This document shows positions 9,677 to 18,797 of a DNA stretch of 64,000 bases, in pieces. The position numbers and the translations under genes are program-made. The stretch comes from Flammeovirgaceae bacterium UBA2786 (GTDB taxonomy: Bacteria; Bacteroidota; Bacteroidia; Cytophagales; Cyclobacteriaceae). Each line of letters opens with the position of its first letter. The first letter of the stretch is position 1. Where the stretch lies: contig DEIA01000042.1 of assembly GCA_002352225.1 (NCBI GenBank), positions 32,149 to 96,148 on the forward strand. The letters are read 5' to 3'. The notes below the pieces were generated by a model. It searched no databases. It was not told the origin of the DNA and saw nothing but the letters and a program-made list of their open reading frames with translations.

Positions 9677-11077
9677 ATGAGGTTAAATCACAAACAGCAG
9701 ACTATCAAGAAGTCCGTAACCCTTTCGGGAGTGGGCTTGCACACCGGGGTGCAAACCAACATGACCTTCTTGCCGGCAAAACCCAACCACGGTATAAAAT
9801 TTCAACGCATCGATTTACCCGGCATGCCCATAATTGATGCCGATTGCGATCGCGTGGTAGACGTATCGCGCGGAACAACCATTGAACAAAGTGGTGCCCG
9901 CGTAAGCACTATTGAGCACACCCTGGCCGCCCTTGTTGGCCTTGAAATAGATAATGTACTTATTCAACTGGATGGCCCCGAAGCTCCCATCATGGACGGA
10001 AGTTCTATTCAGTTTGTAAATATTCTAAAAGAGGCTGAAGCAGAAGAACAAAATGCGTTGCGCGATTTTTACGAGGTACAGGATAGTATCTTCTACCGCG
10101 AAGCAGCCCGTAATGTAGAAATTGCCGCCTTGCCTTTAGATGATTACCGCGTAACGGTAATGATCGATTACAACTCCCCTGTGTTGGGCAGTCAGCATGC
10201 ATCAATCACCAACATTCGTCAGTTCGAAAAAGAAATTGCATCGTGCCGTACCTTCTGCTTTCTGCACGAGTTAGAGATGTTGTATAAAAACAATCTGATT
10301 CGCGGTGGCGATTTGAACAATGCCATTGTAATTGTAGATCGGGTTGTTGAAAACCACGAATTGGAAAACATTGCCAAAATGTTGGGCAAGCCGCGTGTAG
10401 AAGTAAAGAAAGAAGGCATTCTCAATAACATAGAACTTCGTTACAATAACGAACCTGCCCGCCATAAACTGCTGGATATAATCGGAGATCTGGCGCTGGC
10501 CGGCCGACCGTTGAAAGCCCAGATTCTGGCTGCGCGCCCGGGGCATGCCGCAAATGTGGCTTTTGCGCGTAAGCTCAAAAAACTAATGCAGGAAGACGAC
10601 AAGAAAGGGCGCCCTAAATACAACCCCAATCTTCCTCCGGTAATGGACATTAATAAAATTACCGGAACGCTTCCACACCGCTATCCATTCCTGCTTATCG
10701 ATAAAGTAATTTACCTCGATAATGAAACCGTTGCCTGCGTTAAAAACGTAACGTATAACGAGCCCTACTTTCAAGGCCACTTTCCGGGCAACCCGGTAAT
10801 GCCAGGCGTACTTCAGGTTGAAGCCATGGTGCAAACCGGAGGTATTCTGGTACTCAATACCGTACCCGATCCTGAAAATTACTGGACTTATTTTTTAGGT
10901 ATTGAAAACTTCCGGTTTCGGAAAATGGTTTTGCCAGGCGATACACTTGTGATTCAGTGCGATTTGATTGCACCTATCAAACGTGGTATTGCTAAGATGT
11001 ATGGCCGTGGCTATGTGGGCAACAGTTTGGTTTGTGAAGGCTCCATGACAGCCAGTATCGTTAGAAAAGATTCATGA
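9677..11077 (+). CDS. lpxC/fabZ: Bifunctional LpxC deacetylase / FabZ hydroxyacyl-ACP dehydratase
   Basis: Residues 1 to ~310 are LpxC, the zinc-dependent UDP-3-O-acyl-GlcNAc deacetylase that commits substrate to lipid A. Its marks are VGLHTG, the zinc motif with STIEHTLAAL, MDGSSIQF, and HKLLDIIGDLAL. From residue ~320 a complete FabZ follows (LPHRYPFLLIDKV, the catalytic-His motif GHFPGNPVMPGV near 365, then QVEAMVQTGG). FabZ makes trans-2-enoyl-ACP for fatty acid elongation. Such fusions are typical of Bacteroidota and couple the two users of 3-hydroxyacyl-ACP in one chain. The stop overlaps the lpxA start by 4 bp. Confidence 0.97.
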   Translation: MRLNHKQQTIKKSVTLSGVGLHTGVQTNMTFLPAKPNHGIKFQRIDLPGMPIIDADCDRVVDVSRGTTIEQSGARVSTIEHTLAALVGLEIDNVLIQLDGPEAPIMDGSSIQFVNILKEAEAEEQNALRDFYEVQDSIFYREAARNVEIAALPLDDYRVTVMIDYNSPVLGSQHASITNIRQFEKEIASCRTFCFLHELEMLYKNNLIRGGDLNNAIVIVDRVVENHELENIAKMLGKPRVEVKKEGILNNIELRYNNEPARHKLLDIIGDLALAGRPLKAQILAARPGHAANVAFARKLKKLMQEDDKKGRPKYNPNLPPVMDINKITGTLPHRYPFLLIDKVIYLDNETVACVKNVTYNEPYFQGHFPGNPVMPGVLQVEAMVQTGGILVLNTVPDPENYWTYFLGIENFRFRKMVLPGDTLVIQCDLIAPIKRGIAKMYGRGYVGNSLVCEGSMTASIVRKDS

Positions 11078-11877
11078 GTAAGTACCCGTTAAGTAATGTT
11101 CACCCCGAAGCTCAAATCGGCAACAATGTTGTAATTGAGCCTTTCGCTACCGTACAAAAAAATACCATAATTGGCGATGGCACCTGGATTGGCCCCAATG
11201 TTACCATTATGGAGGGTGCCCGCATTGGTAAAAATTGCAAAATATACCCGGGGGCAGTGGTTTCGGGCGAACCTCAAGACCTGAAATTTAAAGGCGAAAT
11301 TACCACCACCGAAATTGGCGATAACACTACCATACGCGAGTGTGTAACTATTAACCGCGGCACGGTTGATAAATTCAAAACTGTTATTGGAAGCAACTGC
11401 CTGATTATGGCCTATGCCCACATTGGCCACGATTGTATTATTGGAAATTATTGTATCCTTGGCAATACCGTGCAGCTAGCCGGCCACGTAATTATTGATG
11501 ATTATGCCATTTTTGGCGGAGCTTGCGCAGTACAACAATTTTCTAAAATTGGTGCGCATGCCTACATAGGCGGAGGTTCGCTGGTACGCAAAGATGTACC
11601 TCCTTATACCAAAGCTGCACGCGAGCCATTATCGTATGCCGGTGTAAATACCGTTGGCTTAAAAAGAAGAGGATTTTCTGCAGAAAAGATAAACGACATT
11701 CAGGAAGCCTATAGAATTATTTTCTTAAGAGGACTGAACAGTACAAGAGCATTAGACCAGGTAGAGAAAGAACTGGCACCAAGCCCCGAGCGCGATTATA
11801 TCATTGATTTTATCCGCACCAGCGAACGCGGAGTAATGAAAGGGTTTGCCACTAACGCAACACTGGATGAAGATTGA
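11074..11877 (+). CDS. lpxA: UDP-N-acetylglucosamine O-acyltransferase LpxA
   Basis: First enzyme of lipid A synthesis, transferring 3-hydroxyacyl from ACP to the 3-OH of UDP-GlcNAc. The left-handed beta-helix hexapeptide repeats run through the first ~190 residues. GEPQDLKFKGE matches the family signature, and the catalytic His lies in AYAHIGHDC near residue 120. The helical C-terminal domain begins around NTVGLKRRGFS. The length of 267 residues is normal. It is coupled by a 4-bp overlap to lpxC/fabZ and by an 11-bp overlap to the next ABC ATPase. Confidence 0.97.
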   Translation: MSKYPLSNVHPEAQIGNNVVIEPFATVQKNTIIGDGTWIGPNVTIMEGARIGKNCKIYPGAVVSGEPQDLKFKGEITTTEIGDNTTIRECVTINRGTVDKFKTVIGSNCLIMAYAHIGHDCIIGNYCILGNTVQLAGHVIIDDYAIFGGACAVQQFSKIGAHAYIGGGSLVRKDVPPYTKAAREPLSYAGVNTVGLKRRGFSAEKINDIQEAYRIIFLRGLNSTRALDQVEKELAPSPERDYIIDFIRTSERGVMKGFATNATLDED

Positions 11878-12481
11878 GGCCAAAGATCTGAGCAAGCGGT
11901 TTAACCGCGAGTGGATTTTTAAAAACCTCAATTTTCAGTTTACCGAAAACCGGTATGCCATTGTTGGCCCCAATGGCTCAGGTAAATCTACCTTGCTGCA
12001 GATTTTATGGGGACAGATGCTACCCAGCAAAGGCGAGCTATCATACAGTATTAACAATACCATTATTACGGCCGATGAGGTGTTTAAACATGTAGCAATT
12101 GCCACCCCATATCTGGAATTAATTGATGAGTTTACCCTTACCGAAATGGTGGACTTTCATTTTCACTTTAAAAAACCACGCCACCAAAAAAATACACAGG
12201 AATTGCTCGAATTATTTGAGCTGAGCCATGCGCACGATAAAACCATTGCTAATTTTTCTTCGGGCATGCGGCAACGGTTAAAACTTGGCCTCGCATTTTA
12301 TTCGCAAACAGAATTTCTGTTTCTGGATGAACCCACCACCAATCTGGATAAAAAAGCCATTGCCTGGTACCAACAACATCTGGCCGGTATTTCTGCTGAA
12401 ACCATGGTAATTATTGCCAGCAACCAGGAACATGAATACCCAGCCACAGCCGTTAAACTGGATATTTTAGACTATAAGTAG
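11867..12481 (+). CDS. ABC transporter ATP-binding protein (orphan)
   Basis: A single nucleotide-binding domain of 204 residues. It has Walker A (GPNGSGKSTLL), the signature FSSGMRQRLKLG and Walker B (FLFLDEPTTNLD). It would energise an ABC system in the inner membrane, but no permease gene lies next to it. The ATG at 11867 (MKIEAKDLSKRF) is the better start; an upstream ATG at 11846 adds only seven residues and lengthens the overlap with lpxA. The overlap with lpxA suggests co-expression with lipid A genes, but a role in lipid export is speculation. Confidence 0.88.
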   Translation: MKIEAKDLSKRFNREWIFKNLNFQFTENRYAIVGPNGSGKSTLLQILWGQMLPSKGELSYSINNTIITADEVFKHVAIATPYLELIDEFTLTEMVDFHFHFKKPRHQKNTQELLELFELSHAHDKTIANFSSGMRQRLKLGLAFYSQTEFLFLDEPTTNLDKKAIAWYQQHLAGISAETMVIIASNQEHEYPATAVKLDILDYK

Positions 12482-12598
12482 CGGTTACAAACCGGAATAA
12501 GCCGCGATTAAATACAGAATTAAGGTTTTTGACAAAAAACCCGTTTTTTAAACCAAGCCCTTTTTACTATGTTTAAGACTGATTTTAACATCCAAAGC

Positions 12599-13072
12599 AT
12601 GAAAATTCTGAGAGTAATTTCTTTTCTGGCCGTGGCGGTGGCGCTAAGTACATATATGGGGTGTAAATCCAAAGGTTCAGACCCAGAGCCTATTGCTGAT
12701 GTGCAGTTTGCTAAACTTGCTAAAACGTGGAAAGTGAGTACCGTTAGTCGTGATGGTGAAGATCAGACAGCAAACTATACTGGGTTTCAACTTGTTTTAG
12801 GTGGAACCAAAGGAAATCCTCCTTTTTCATATACAACAACAGCAAGACCTACACTTAGTCCATGGAAAGCCAGTGGGATTTGGGAATTTGGCTCGGCTGT
12901 CGAAACGCAGATCGTAAGAGACAAAGGTGCTGCTGAATTACCAGAAGGGTTGGCAATGACTTACACAGTAACTGAATCTACCTTAACACTAACCTTTCAG
13001 TATAATGGTGATGGTTACAATGCAAAAACTGAACAGGTGCAAGGCCCCTGGATTTTTACTTTTGTACTTTAA
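12599..13072 (+). CDS. Small exported lipoprotein of unknown function
   Basis: The product has a lipoprotein signal peptide (MKILRVISFLAVAVALSTYMGC, acylation at the Cys), then ~135 residues including FAKLAKTWKVSTVSRDGEDQTANYTGF. A lipocalin-like beta barrel of the sort common in Bacteroidota lipoproteins is possible but not shown. I chose the ATG at 12599 because the lipobox fits it; the upstream in-frame ATG at 12569 puts ten polar residues before the signal. A strong terminator follows within 25 bp. Confidence 0.7.
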   Translation: MKILRVISFLAVAVALSTYMGCKSKGSDPEPIADVQFAKLAKTWKVSTVSRDGEDQTANYTGFQLVLGGTKGNPPFSYTTTARPTLSPWKASGIWEFGSAVETQIVRDKGAAELPEGLAMTYTVTESTLTLTFQYNGDGYNAKTEQVQGPWIFTFVL

Positions 13073-13092
13073 TTGTTCAAAAAATTAGATTT

Positions 13093-13120
13093 AAAGCCCC
13101 GATACATCGGGGCTTTTTTA
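13093..13120. terminator. Rho-independent terminator between convergent genes
   Basis: An 11-bp stem (aaagccccgat / atcggggcttt, 13093-13103 with 13106-13116) is followed on the plus strand by a T run. It fits the small lipoprotein gene on the left. It may also work for mutS2, whose stop overlaps the T run, though the T tract on that strand is weaker. Confidence 0.85.
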
Positions 13121-15481
13121 TTTTAGTACCACTACCGTAATCCCATCACCACCTCTATCCACATGCTCATCGGCAAACGAAGCAACTCCTTTCGTTGCCT
13201 TGAGGCGATCGCGCACTACTTTGCGCAACACGCCTTCGCCTTTGCCATGTAAAATTTTTACTTCGGCATGGCCTAGTAAAATCGCATCGTCTAAGAACTG
13301 ATCTAACACGGCATTTACTTCTTCCACCCGCTTGCCGCGAATGTCAAGCGTACTTACAAACTGCGATTGTTTCTTCATCACATCCACACCCAAAGCCCTT
13401 GCTTTTACAGTGGTGGGGTGTTGCAGAGCCTGGTCGCTGCGAATCAGTTGCTTTAATTTTACTGAACTACGCAGGCTGCCAAATTCTACCAACGCCACAT
13501 TTTCTTTAATAGAAATAACTTTGCCGCTTACCTCCTGCCCGATCAACCGCACGCTATCGCCTACTTCTATTTTATCAGTGGATTGAATTTGTTTAGCCGG
13601 AAGTTTTACTTTCTCCACCAGATCTTGCAAACCCTCACGCACTTTTTTAGTTTCCTTTTTCTCGGCCTTATTCTCTTTTATGTGGCGGATTGTCTTCTCA
13701 ATCTCGCGGTTAGTTTCTTTTAATAAGTTAGAAGCTTCCAGTTTTGCCTTCTCCAGTATCGCTTTCTTCTTTTCACTTAATTCATCTGAAAGTGATTCAT
13801 ATTTTTCTACCGCTGCATGCAATTGTTTTTCGCGCAAAGCGATCTCACGCTGTCTTTTTTCCAAAGCAGCTTTTTCATCGGCAACGGTTTTCATTAATGT
13901 TTCTAAACCAGTAAGTTCTTTGCCTATAATTTCTTCAGCTTTTGAAATTGTTTTTGCAGGCAACCCCGTTTTGCGGGCTATCTCCAATGCAAACGAGCTT
14001 CCGGGTTTGCCAATCTCTAATTGAAACAATGGACCAAGTTGTTTGGTATCGAACAACATAGCTCCGTTTCGGATTTTAGGATTTGCTTCCGCAAACAACT
14101 TTAAATTATAATAATGTGTAGTGGCCACTCCCCATGCGCCATTATTCAGTAACCCATCCAAAACAGCTTCGGCAATTCCTCCACCAAAATTCGGATCGGT
14201 GCCTGCGCCTAATTCATCTAACAATACCAGCGTTTGCGCATTACTGTTCTGCAGAAAGAAGGCCATGTTTTGCAGATGCGAACTATACGTACTCAAATCA
14301 TTTTCAAGGCTCTGCTGATCGCCTATATCCAGAAAAATTTTTCTAAAAATTCCGATTGCTGATTTATCATGCAGTGGAACCAGCAACCCACATTGCGCCA
14401 TGTATTGAATCAGGCCCACCGTTTTTAAACAAACCGATTTGCCCCCGGCATTGGGCCCGGAGACCAACAAAAAAGGTTTATCATCGGTCAGGTCTATAGT
14501 AAGTGGCACAACCTCCCGCTTTCCGCGTAAGCTTAAAAACAAAAGCGGATGCCGCGCCTGAATCCAGTTTAAATACGGATACGGTTTAAGTTGCGGTAAC
14601 TCAGCCCGTATATCGAGCGAAAACTTTGCTTTTGCTCTGGCAAAATCAAGCTCGCCTAAAAAATAATACGCATATTCTAAAGAAGGCAGATGTTGACGCA
14701 ACAAGGTGGTAAGTTCTCTAAGAATACGAATTACTTCTCGCCTGTCAGCATGCAGTAAATCGCGTATTTCGTTATTGGCATCCAGCACTTCGGCAGGTTC
14801 CATAAAAACCGTTTGTCCTGTGGCCGATTCATCCAGAATAAAGCCTTGCAATTTTCTTTTGTGTTCGGCCTGAATAGGAATAGCCGGGCGGCCATCGCGA
14901 ATAGTAATTATAGCACCTTCGGGCACCCAGCCTTGTTCTACTGCTTTTCTAAAAATCTGATCGGCCAATCGCTTTACCCGATTTTGTTCTTCGCGCAAGC
15001 GTTTTCGAATGTGGGCTAACTCAACACTGGCGTTATCGCGAATCATTCCGCGATCGTCAAATTTAGATTCAATGGTTTTAACCAAAGCAGGCGAAATAGC
15101 TACAGGTTCGGCCAGTTTATAAAGCTGTGGCAATACCTCGCTATTGGTTGCCAGGTATTTTGTACACGCCAGAATAGTTTGCAGCGAAAGTAAGATTTGA
15201 TGAAAGGCTTCTTCTTCCAGAAAGCTGCCGTCTATAGTTGCAGTTTTAAAATAAACGGAAGTGTCGTAGTAGTGAGTGGCCGGAAACTCATCGGCTTTCT
15301 CCAATATTTGTTTGAACTCGGCATTCTGTTCCAGCCGTGCTTTCACTAAAGCAAAATCAGAACTAAAGGCCATTTCATCTACCTGCCGGATGCCCAGTGG
15401 CCCAAGACAATACTGGCGCAGTCGATCTCGTATCTGGTCAAACCCTAACTTGCGCTCAAATTCATCCGGAAAAATCATCAC
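13118..15481 (-). CDS. mutS2: MutS2 family ATPase/endonuclease
   Basis: MutS paralogue without the mismatch-recognition domain. The N-terminal core/clamp region is followed by the ATPase with Walker A GPNAGGKSV near residue 330, VLLDELGAGTDP (Walker B) and a coiled coil of ~120 residues (KAALEKRQREIALREKQLH...). It ends in a C-terminal Smr domain with LDIRGKRVEEV and HGKGEGVLR. Family members suppress homologous recombination or act in ribosome rescue; which applies here is not visible. The Smr motif is LDIRG rather than LDLRG. It directly follows the DUF4296 gene with no gap. Confidence 0.95.
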   Translation of the reverse strand: MMIFPDEFERKLGFDQIRDRLRQYCLGPLGIRQVDEMAFSSDFALVKARLEQNAEFKQILEKADEFPATHYYDTSVYFKTATIDGSFLEEEAFHQILLSLQTILACTKYLATNSEVLPQLYKLAEPVAISPALVKTIESKFDDRGMIRDNASVELAHIRKRLREEQNRVKRLADQIFRKAVEQGWVPEGAIITIRDGRPAIPIQAEHKRKLQGFILDESATGQTVFMEPAEVLDANNEIRDLLHADRREVIRILRELTTLLRQHLPSLEYAYYFLGELDFARAKAKFSLDIRAELPQLKPYPYLNWIQARHPLLFLSLRGKREVVPLTIDLTDDKPFLLVSGPNAGGKSVCLKTVGLIQYMAQCGLLVPLHDKSAIGIFRKIFLDIGDQQSLENDLSTYSSHLQNMAFFLQNSNAQTLVLLDELGAGTDPNFGGGIAEAVLDGLLNNGAWGVATTHYYNLKLFAEANPKIRNGAMLFDTKQLGPLFQLEIGKPGSSFALEIARKTGLPAKTISKAEEIIGKELTGLETLMKTVADEKAALEKRQREIALREKQLHAAVEKYESLSDELSEKKKAILEKAKLEASNLLKETNREIEKTIRHIKENKAEKKETKKVREGLQDLVEKVKLPAKQIQSTDKIEVGDSVRLIGQEVSGKVISIKENVALVEFGSLRSSVKLKQLIRSDQALQHPTTVKARALGVDVMKKQSQFVSTLDIRGKRVEEVNAVLDQFLDDAILLGHAEVKILHGKGEGVLRKVVRDRLKATKGVASFADEHVDRGGDGITVVVLK

Positions 15482-15880
15482 TTAATTCTCAGGCTTTTGG
15501 ATTCGCTTTGATTTCTCTATTGATTTATCACCCGGCTTGGTGCGCATTTTTTTCTCGCGCAAACTTAACGTATCAATTACGGAGTCGTAAATTTTTTCCA
15601 GTTCTTCGGGGTTATCGACATAATATTGGTACGTTTTACGCACCACGCTATCCGATAATTCAAGGTTTTGAAACAATCGTTCTTCGAACGGAAGAAAAAG
15701 CAAAGCAGCCGAATCGCGCGGAATAGCCGAGCTATTCATGCGGGCTTCTGCCAGGTAAATTTCAACCAGAACCTTTGAAAATTCGGCAGGCGAAAGTACC
15801 CCCGCAGGGGCCGTGTCTTTTTTGCAGGCTGCCATGGCAAGCATACAAATAAGCGCCATAAAACTATTCTTTGGGCACAT
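15482..15880 (-). CDS. DUF4296 domain lipoprotein
   Basis: The product is a 132-residue lipoprotein with the lipobox LAMAAC. The sequence LSPAEFSKVLVEIYLAEARMN followed by a second helix pair (SVVRKTYQYYVDNPEELEKIYDSV) is the pattern of Bacteroidota DUF4296 proteins. The C-terminus is Lys/Arg rich. It is immediately upstream of mutS2 on the same strand (the stop abuts the mutS2 start), so the two are probably co-transcribed. Function unknown. Confidence 0.8.
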   Translation of the reverse strand: MCPKNSFMALICMLAMAACKKDTAPAGVLSPAEFSKVLVEIYLAEARMNSSAIPRDSAALLFLPFEERLFQNLELSDSVVRKTYQYYVDNPEELEKIYDSVIDTLSLREKKMRTKPGDKSIEKSKRIQKPEN

Positions 15881-15999
15881 AGTACTTTAGGGTTAACAGC
15901 CGCGTGTTTGCCGATAGTAAAGGTTGCTAACCTTACACCATGAACAGGCTGCGAAATTAGTCATAATTCTTATTTTTGAGCCGCCAATAACGTGCCGGA

Positions 16000-16878
16000 G
16001 TGAAAGCGCTGCTGAAAAAACTACGTAAGTATGAAATCCAAATCCGAAAGGCCATTAACAGCCAGATGCAGGGCGACTTCCGCTCTATCTTTAAAGGTAC
16101 CGGGTTAGAGTTTGATGATGTACGGCCCTACCAGTATGGCGATGATATTCGTACGATAGACTGGAATGTGTCGGCCAAAGGGCACGGCACCTTTGTAAAA
16201 ACTTTCCGCGAAGAGAAAGAACAAACTATCTATTTTATTCTGGACGTAAGCGCTTCGCAGTTTATTGGCACCCGCGGACGCACCAAGTTTGATATTGCCA
16301 CTGAAATTTGTGGTGTGCTTGCCTTATCGGGCGCAAAAGAAAGCAGCCAGGTAGGATTAATCTGCTACTCGGATACGCGCGAAAAATTTCTGAAACCAAA
16401 AAAGGGTATGGCGCAAGCATACGAGATAATTGCCAGCCTTGAGCGCCTTACTCCGGTTTCGCCTAAAACAAACCTGAACCGCGCAATTACTTTTGCACTC
16501 AATTCCATAAAACGCAGAAGTGTTATTATTCTTATTTCTGATTTTATTGATGAGGGTTATGAGCATCATCTAAAATCGTTGGCACGGAAGCACGATCTGG
16601 TAATGATTCAGATTAGCGACAAGCGTGAAACACAATTACCTAAACTGGGTACTATTCCTGTTCTGGATAAAGAGTCGAAGAAAACAATCTGGGTAAATTC
16701 TTCCTTTGGTGATTTTCGCAGCAAAATGATAGACCATCACAGTGAACGACAGCAGGCGTTAATCAATTTCAGTAAAAAACATCAGGTTAATTTTCTTTCG
16801 CTTTCTACAGAAGAAGACTACGTGCCCCGGTTATTGCGTTTATTTAAAGTAAGAAACAAATCAGTAAAGAGTGCGTAG
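16000..16878 (+). CDS. DUF58 domain protein (vWA-like, Bat-associated)
   Basis: The DUF58 family usually partners MoxR AAA ATPases. MQGDFRSIFKGTGLEFDDVRPYQYGDD is the family N-terminal signature (kept short here: GLEFDDVRPY then DDIRTIDWN). A vWA-like segment contains the metal-site motif FILDVSASQF. The start is the GTG at 16000, with a GGAG directly before it; the next Met is 22 codons in and would cut the conserved start. It is first of a three-gene operon and divergent from the DUF4296 gene. The usual MoxR gene is not next to it. Confidence 0.88.
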   Translation: MKALLKKLRKYEIQIRKAINSQMQGDFRSIFKGTGLEFDDVRPYQYGDDIRTIDWNVSAKGHGTFVKTFREEKEQTIYFILDVSASQFIGTRGRTKFDIATEICGVLALSGAKESSQVGLICYSDTREKFLKPKKGMAQAYEIIASLERLTPVSPKTNLNRAITFALNSIKRRSVIILISDFIDEGYEHHLKSLARKHDLVMIQISDKRETQLPKLGTIPVLDKESKKTIWVNSSFGDFRSKMIDHHSERQQALINFSKKHQVNFLSLSTEEDYVPRLLRLFKVRNKSVKSA

Positions 16879-17761
16879 GCTTCAGTTCATACTTTTGTTT
16901 ATTGCTCAGGCCGCTTATGCACAGGAGGTTAAGGTGCATGCCCGTTTTGAGGGCGACTCGGTGCGCATAGGCTTACCTATTCGCTATACGGTTGTGGCGC
17001 AATACCCCAGTCATTACCAGGTATTGTTTCCCGATTCAACTTTTAGTTTTGCCCCGTTTGAGTTTCAGTCGAAAAAATTTGTCCCTACCAAAACACAAAA
17101 CAATATCAGTTACGATAGTGTAGAGTACACCTTGGTGAGTTTTGAAATTGATTCGTTGCAAACGCTACGTGTCCCTGTTTTTCAGGTTCAAAAACGCGAT
17201 TCGCTTGTTTACCTTACCGAACCCGACACACTATTCTTTAGTGCATTAGTGGGGCCGTTACCCGATTCGCTGGCCATTAATCAGCTTCCCTTAAAAACCA
17301 ACACCGCATATAACAAAGTAAGCTGGATTTTAAATTATCCGGTTCTACTAATTGTTGGCGGTGTTCTGTTGCTAACCGCTATTGTAGTGTGGGTATTATT
17401 TGGAAAACGGATTAGAAAACACTTTGTACTAAAACGATTACACGCTAAACACACTTCGTTTCTTTCTGCATTTGATCAATCTGTACAAAAGTTAAATCAG
17501 GCTTTTCAACCCGATGTGGCCGAACGTTCCATAACGATATGGAAAAAATACATGGAAGATATTTCTTCAAAACCCTACACTAAGTTCACATCCAAAGAAA
17601 TCCGCGAACTTGAAAAAGGTGAACTTACACAGGCCTTACAAGCAGTTGACAGAATGATTTATGCCCGTCTGCAACCCGAAAATTTCTCTGCTTTCGAGCA
17701 ATTAAAAGAATTCACGATCAATCGATTCAATCAAAAATTACAAGAGGTAAAGCATGGATGA
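16871..17761 (+). CDS. Membrane-anchored Bat-operon protein (BatD/DUF4381-like)
   Basis: The 296-residue product has a signal peptide (MRRLQFILLFIAQAAYAQ) and an extracytoplasmic beta-rich domain of ~130 residues. A single membrane helix follows around residues 155-178 (VLLIVGGVLLLTAIVVWVLF), then a basic cytoplasmic helical tail. In layout it resembles the BatD or DUF4381 proteins between DUF58 and vWA genes; I make that link by position and topology, not by a motif. The start is the GTG at 16871, fixed by the signal peptide and overlapping the DUF58 stop by 8 bp. It overlaps the vWA gene by 8 bp. Confidence 0.7.
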   Translation: MRRLQFILLFIAQAAYAQEVKVHARFEGDSVRIGLPIRYTVVAQYPSHYQVLFPDSTFSFAPFEFQSKKFVPTKTQNNISYDSVEYTLVSFEIDSLQTLRVPVFQVQKRDSLVYLTEPDTLFFSALVGPLPDSLAINQLPLKTNTAYNKVSWILNYPVLLIVGGVLLLTAIVVWVLFGKRIRKHFVLKRLHAKHTSFLSAFDQSVQKLNQAFQPDVAERSITIWKKYMEDISSKPYTKFTSKEIRELEKGELTQALQAVDRMIYARLQPENFSAFEQLKEFTINRFNQKLQEVKHG

Positions 17762-18797
17762 GATAACAGCCCCTTGGTACTCGGTTGATTGGTTCATGGC
17801 CTCCACCTGGCGGGGATTCACGTGGGAAAATCCTGTGTTTCTCTATCTGCTGGCAGCGGTGCCTTTCCTGTTTTTAACCCGGTGGCTCGTTCGGTATTAT
17901 TTTAATCAGAAACTTCCGGTAGCCTTAATAAAAAGCGATGTAAAAACTTCGCCTGCCACATGGTTACGATTTGTGCCCGAAACCATTTTTGCAATTGCTT
18001 TGATTCTGATTCTGGTTGCTTTAGCACGGCCACAACGAACAAACGAAAAAGTAGAGCAATGGTCGGAAGGCATAGACATTATGCTGGCTGTGGATATTTC
18101 GCAATCTATGCAGATTGAAGATTTTATACCTAACCGGTTAGAAGCCGCTAAGAATGTAGCCCGCGATTTTATTAAAGGCCGGATTCAGGATCGCATTGGT
18201 ATTGTGGTGTTTTCGGGCGATGCATTTTCGCTTGCTCCGCTTACCACCGATTATGATTTGCTAAACGCATACCTCAATGATATTTCGTTTGACATGATTG
18301 AATCGCGCGGAACCGCCATTGGTTCGGCAATGGCTGTGGTAACTAACCGAATGCGCGAATCCGACTCCAAATCAAAAGTTTGTATTCTGATTAGTGATGG
18401 CGATAACACAGCGGGTAATATAGACCCGATAACCGCAGCCGAATTAGCTGCAGCGTATAACATCAAAATCTACACGATTATTGTTGGCCGCGAAGGTATG
18501 GTGCCATTTGGTAAAGATTATTTTGGCAGACCGAATATGGTTGAAAACACGATTGACGAAACCACCATGCGTAAAATTGCCGGCATTGGTTCGGGGCGGT
18601 TTTTCCGCGTTACCGATAACGAAGCCTTAAAGGTTGTGTTTGAACATATTAATGAATACGAAAAAGCAGAGATTAAAGAAACCCGGTTTAAAGACACCTC
18701 TGATTTTTATTACATCTACCTGCGCTGGGCGCTTATCTTTTTTACAACCTGGATTTTCCTGAAGTCGAGCTTTATGGCAAACCTACTTCAGGATTGA
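17754..18797 (+). CDS. batA: Membrane-anchored vWA domain protein, BatA-like
   Basis: It has an N-terminal membrane segment (PVFLYLLAAVPFLFL) and a second near residue 80 (TIFAIALILILVALARP). A vWA domain with an intact metal-site DISQS (MLAVDISQSMQIEDF), a conserved TDYD and the ISDGDN loop follows, and a C-terminal helix ends the protein (WALIFFTTWIFLK). This is the BatA layout; Bat proteins have been linked to aerotolerance and envelope stress in Bacteroides and Leptospira. batB and batC are not downstream; the next gene is convergent and overlaps by 10 bp. The symbol is by architecture and position. Confidence 0.8.
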   Translation: MDEITAPWYSVDWFMASTWRGFTWENPVFLYLLAAVPFLFLTRWLVRYYFNQKLPVALIKSDVKTSPATWLRFVPETIFAIALILILVALARPQRTNEKVEQWSEGIDIMLAVDISQSMQIEDFIPNRLEAAKNVARDFIKGRIQDRIGIVVFSGDAFSLAPLTTDYDLLNAYLNDISFDMIESRGTAIGSAMAVVTNRMRESDSKSKVCILISDGDNTAGNIDPITAAELAAAYNIKIYTIIVGREGMVPFGKDYFGRPNMVENTIDETTMRKIAGIGSGRFFRVTDNEALKVVFEHINEYEKAEIKETRFKDTSDFYYIYLRWALIFFTTWIFLKSSFMANLLQD

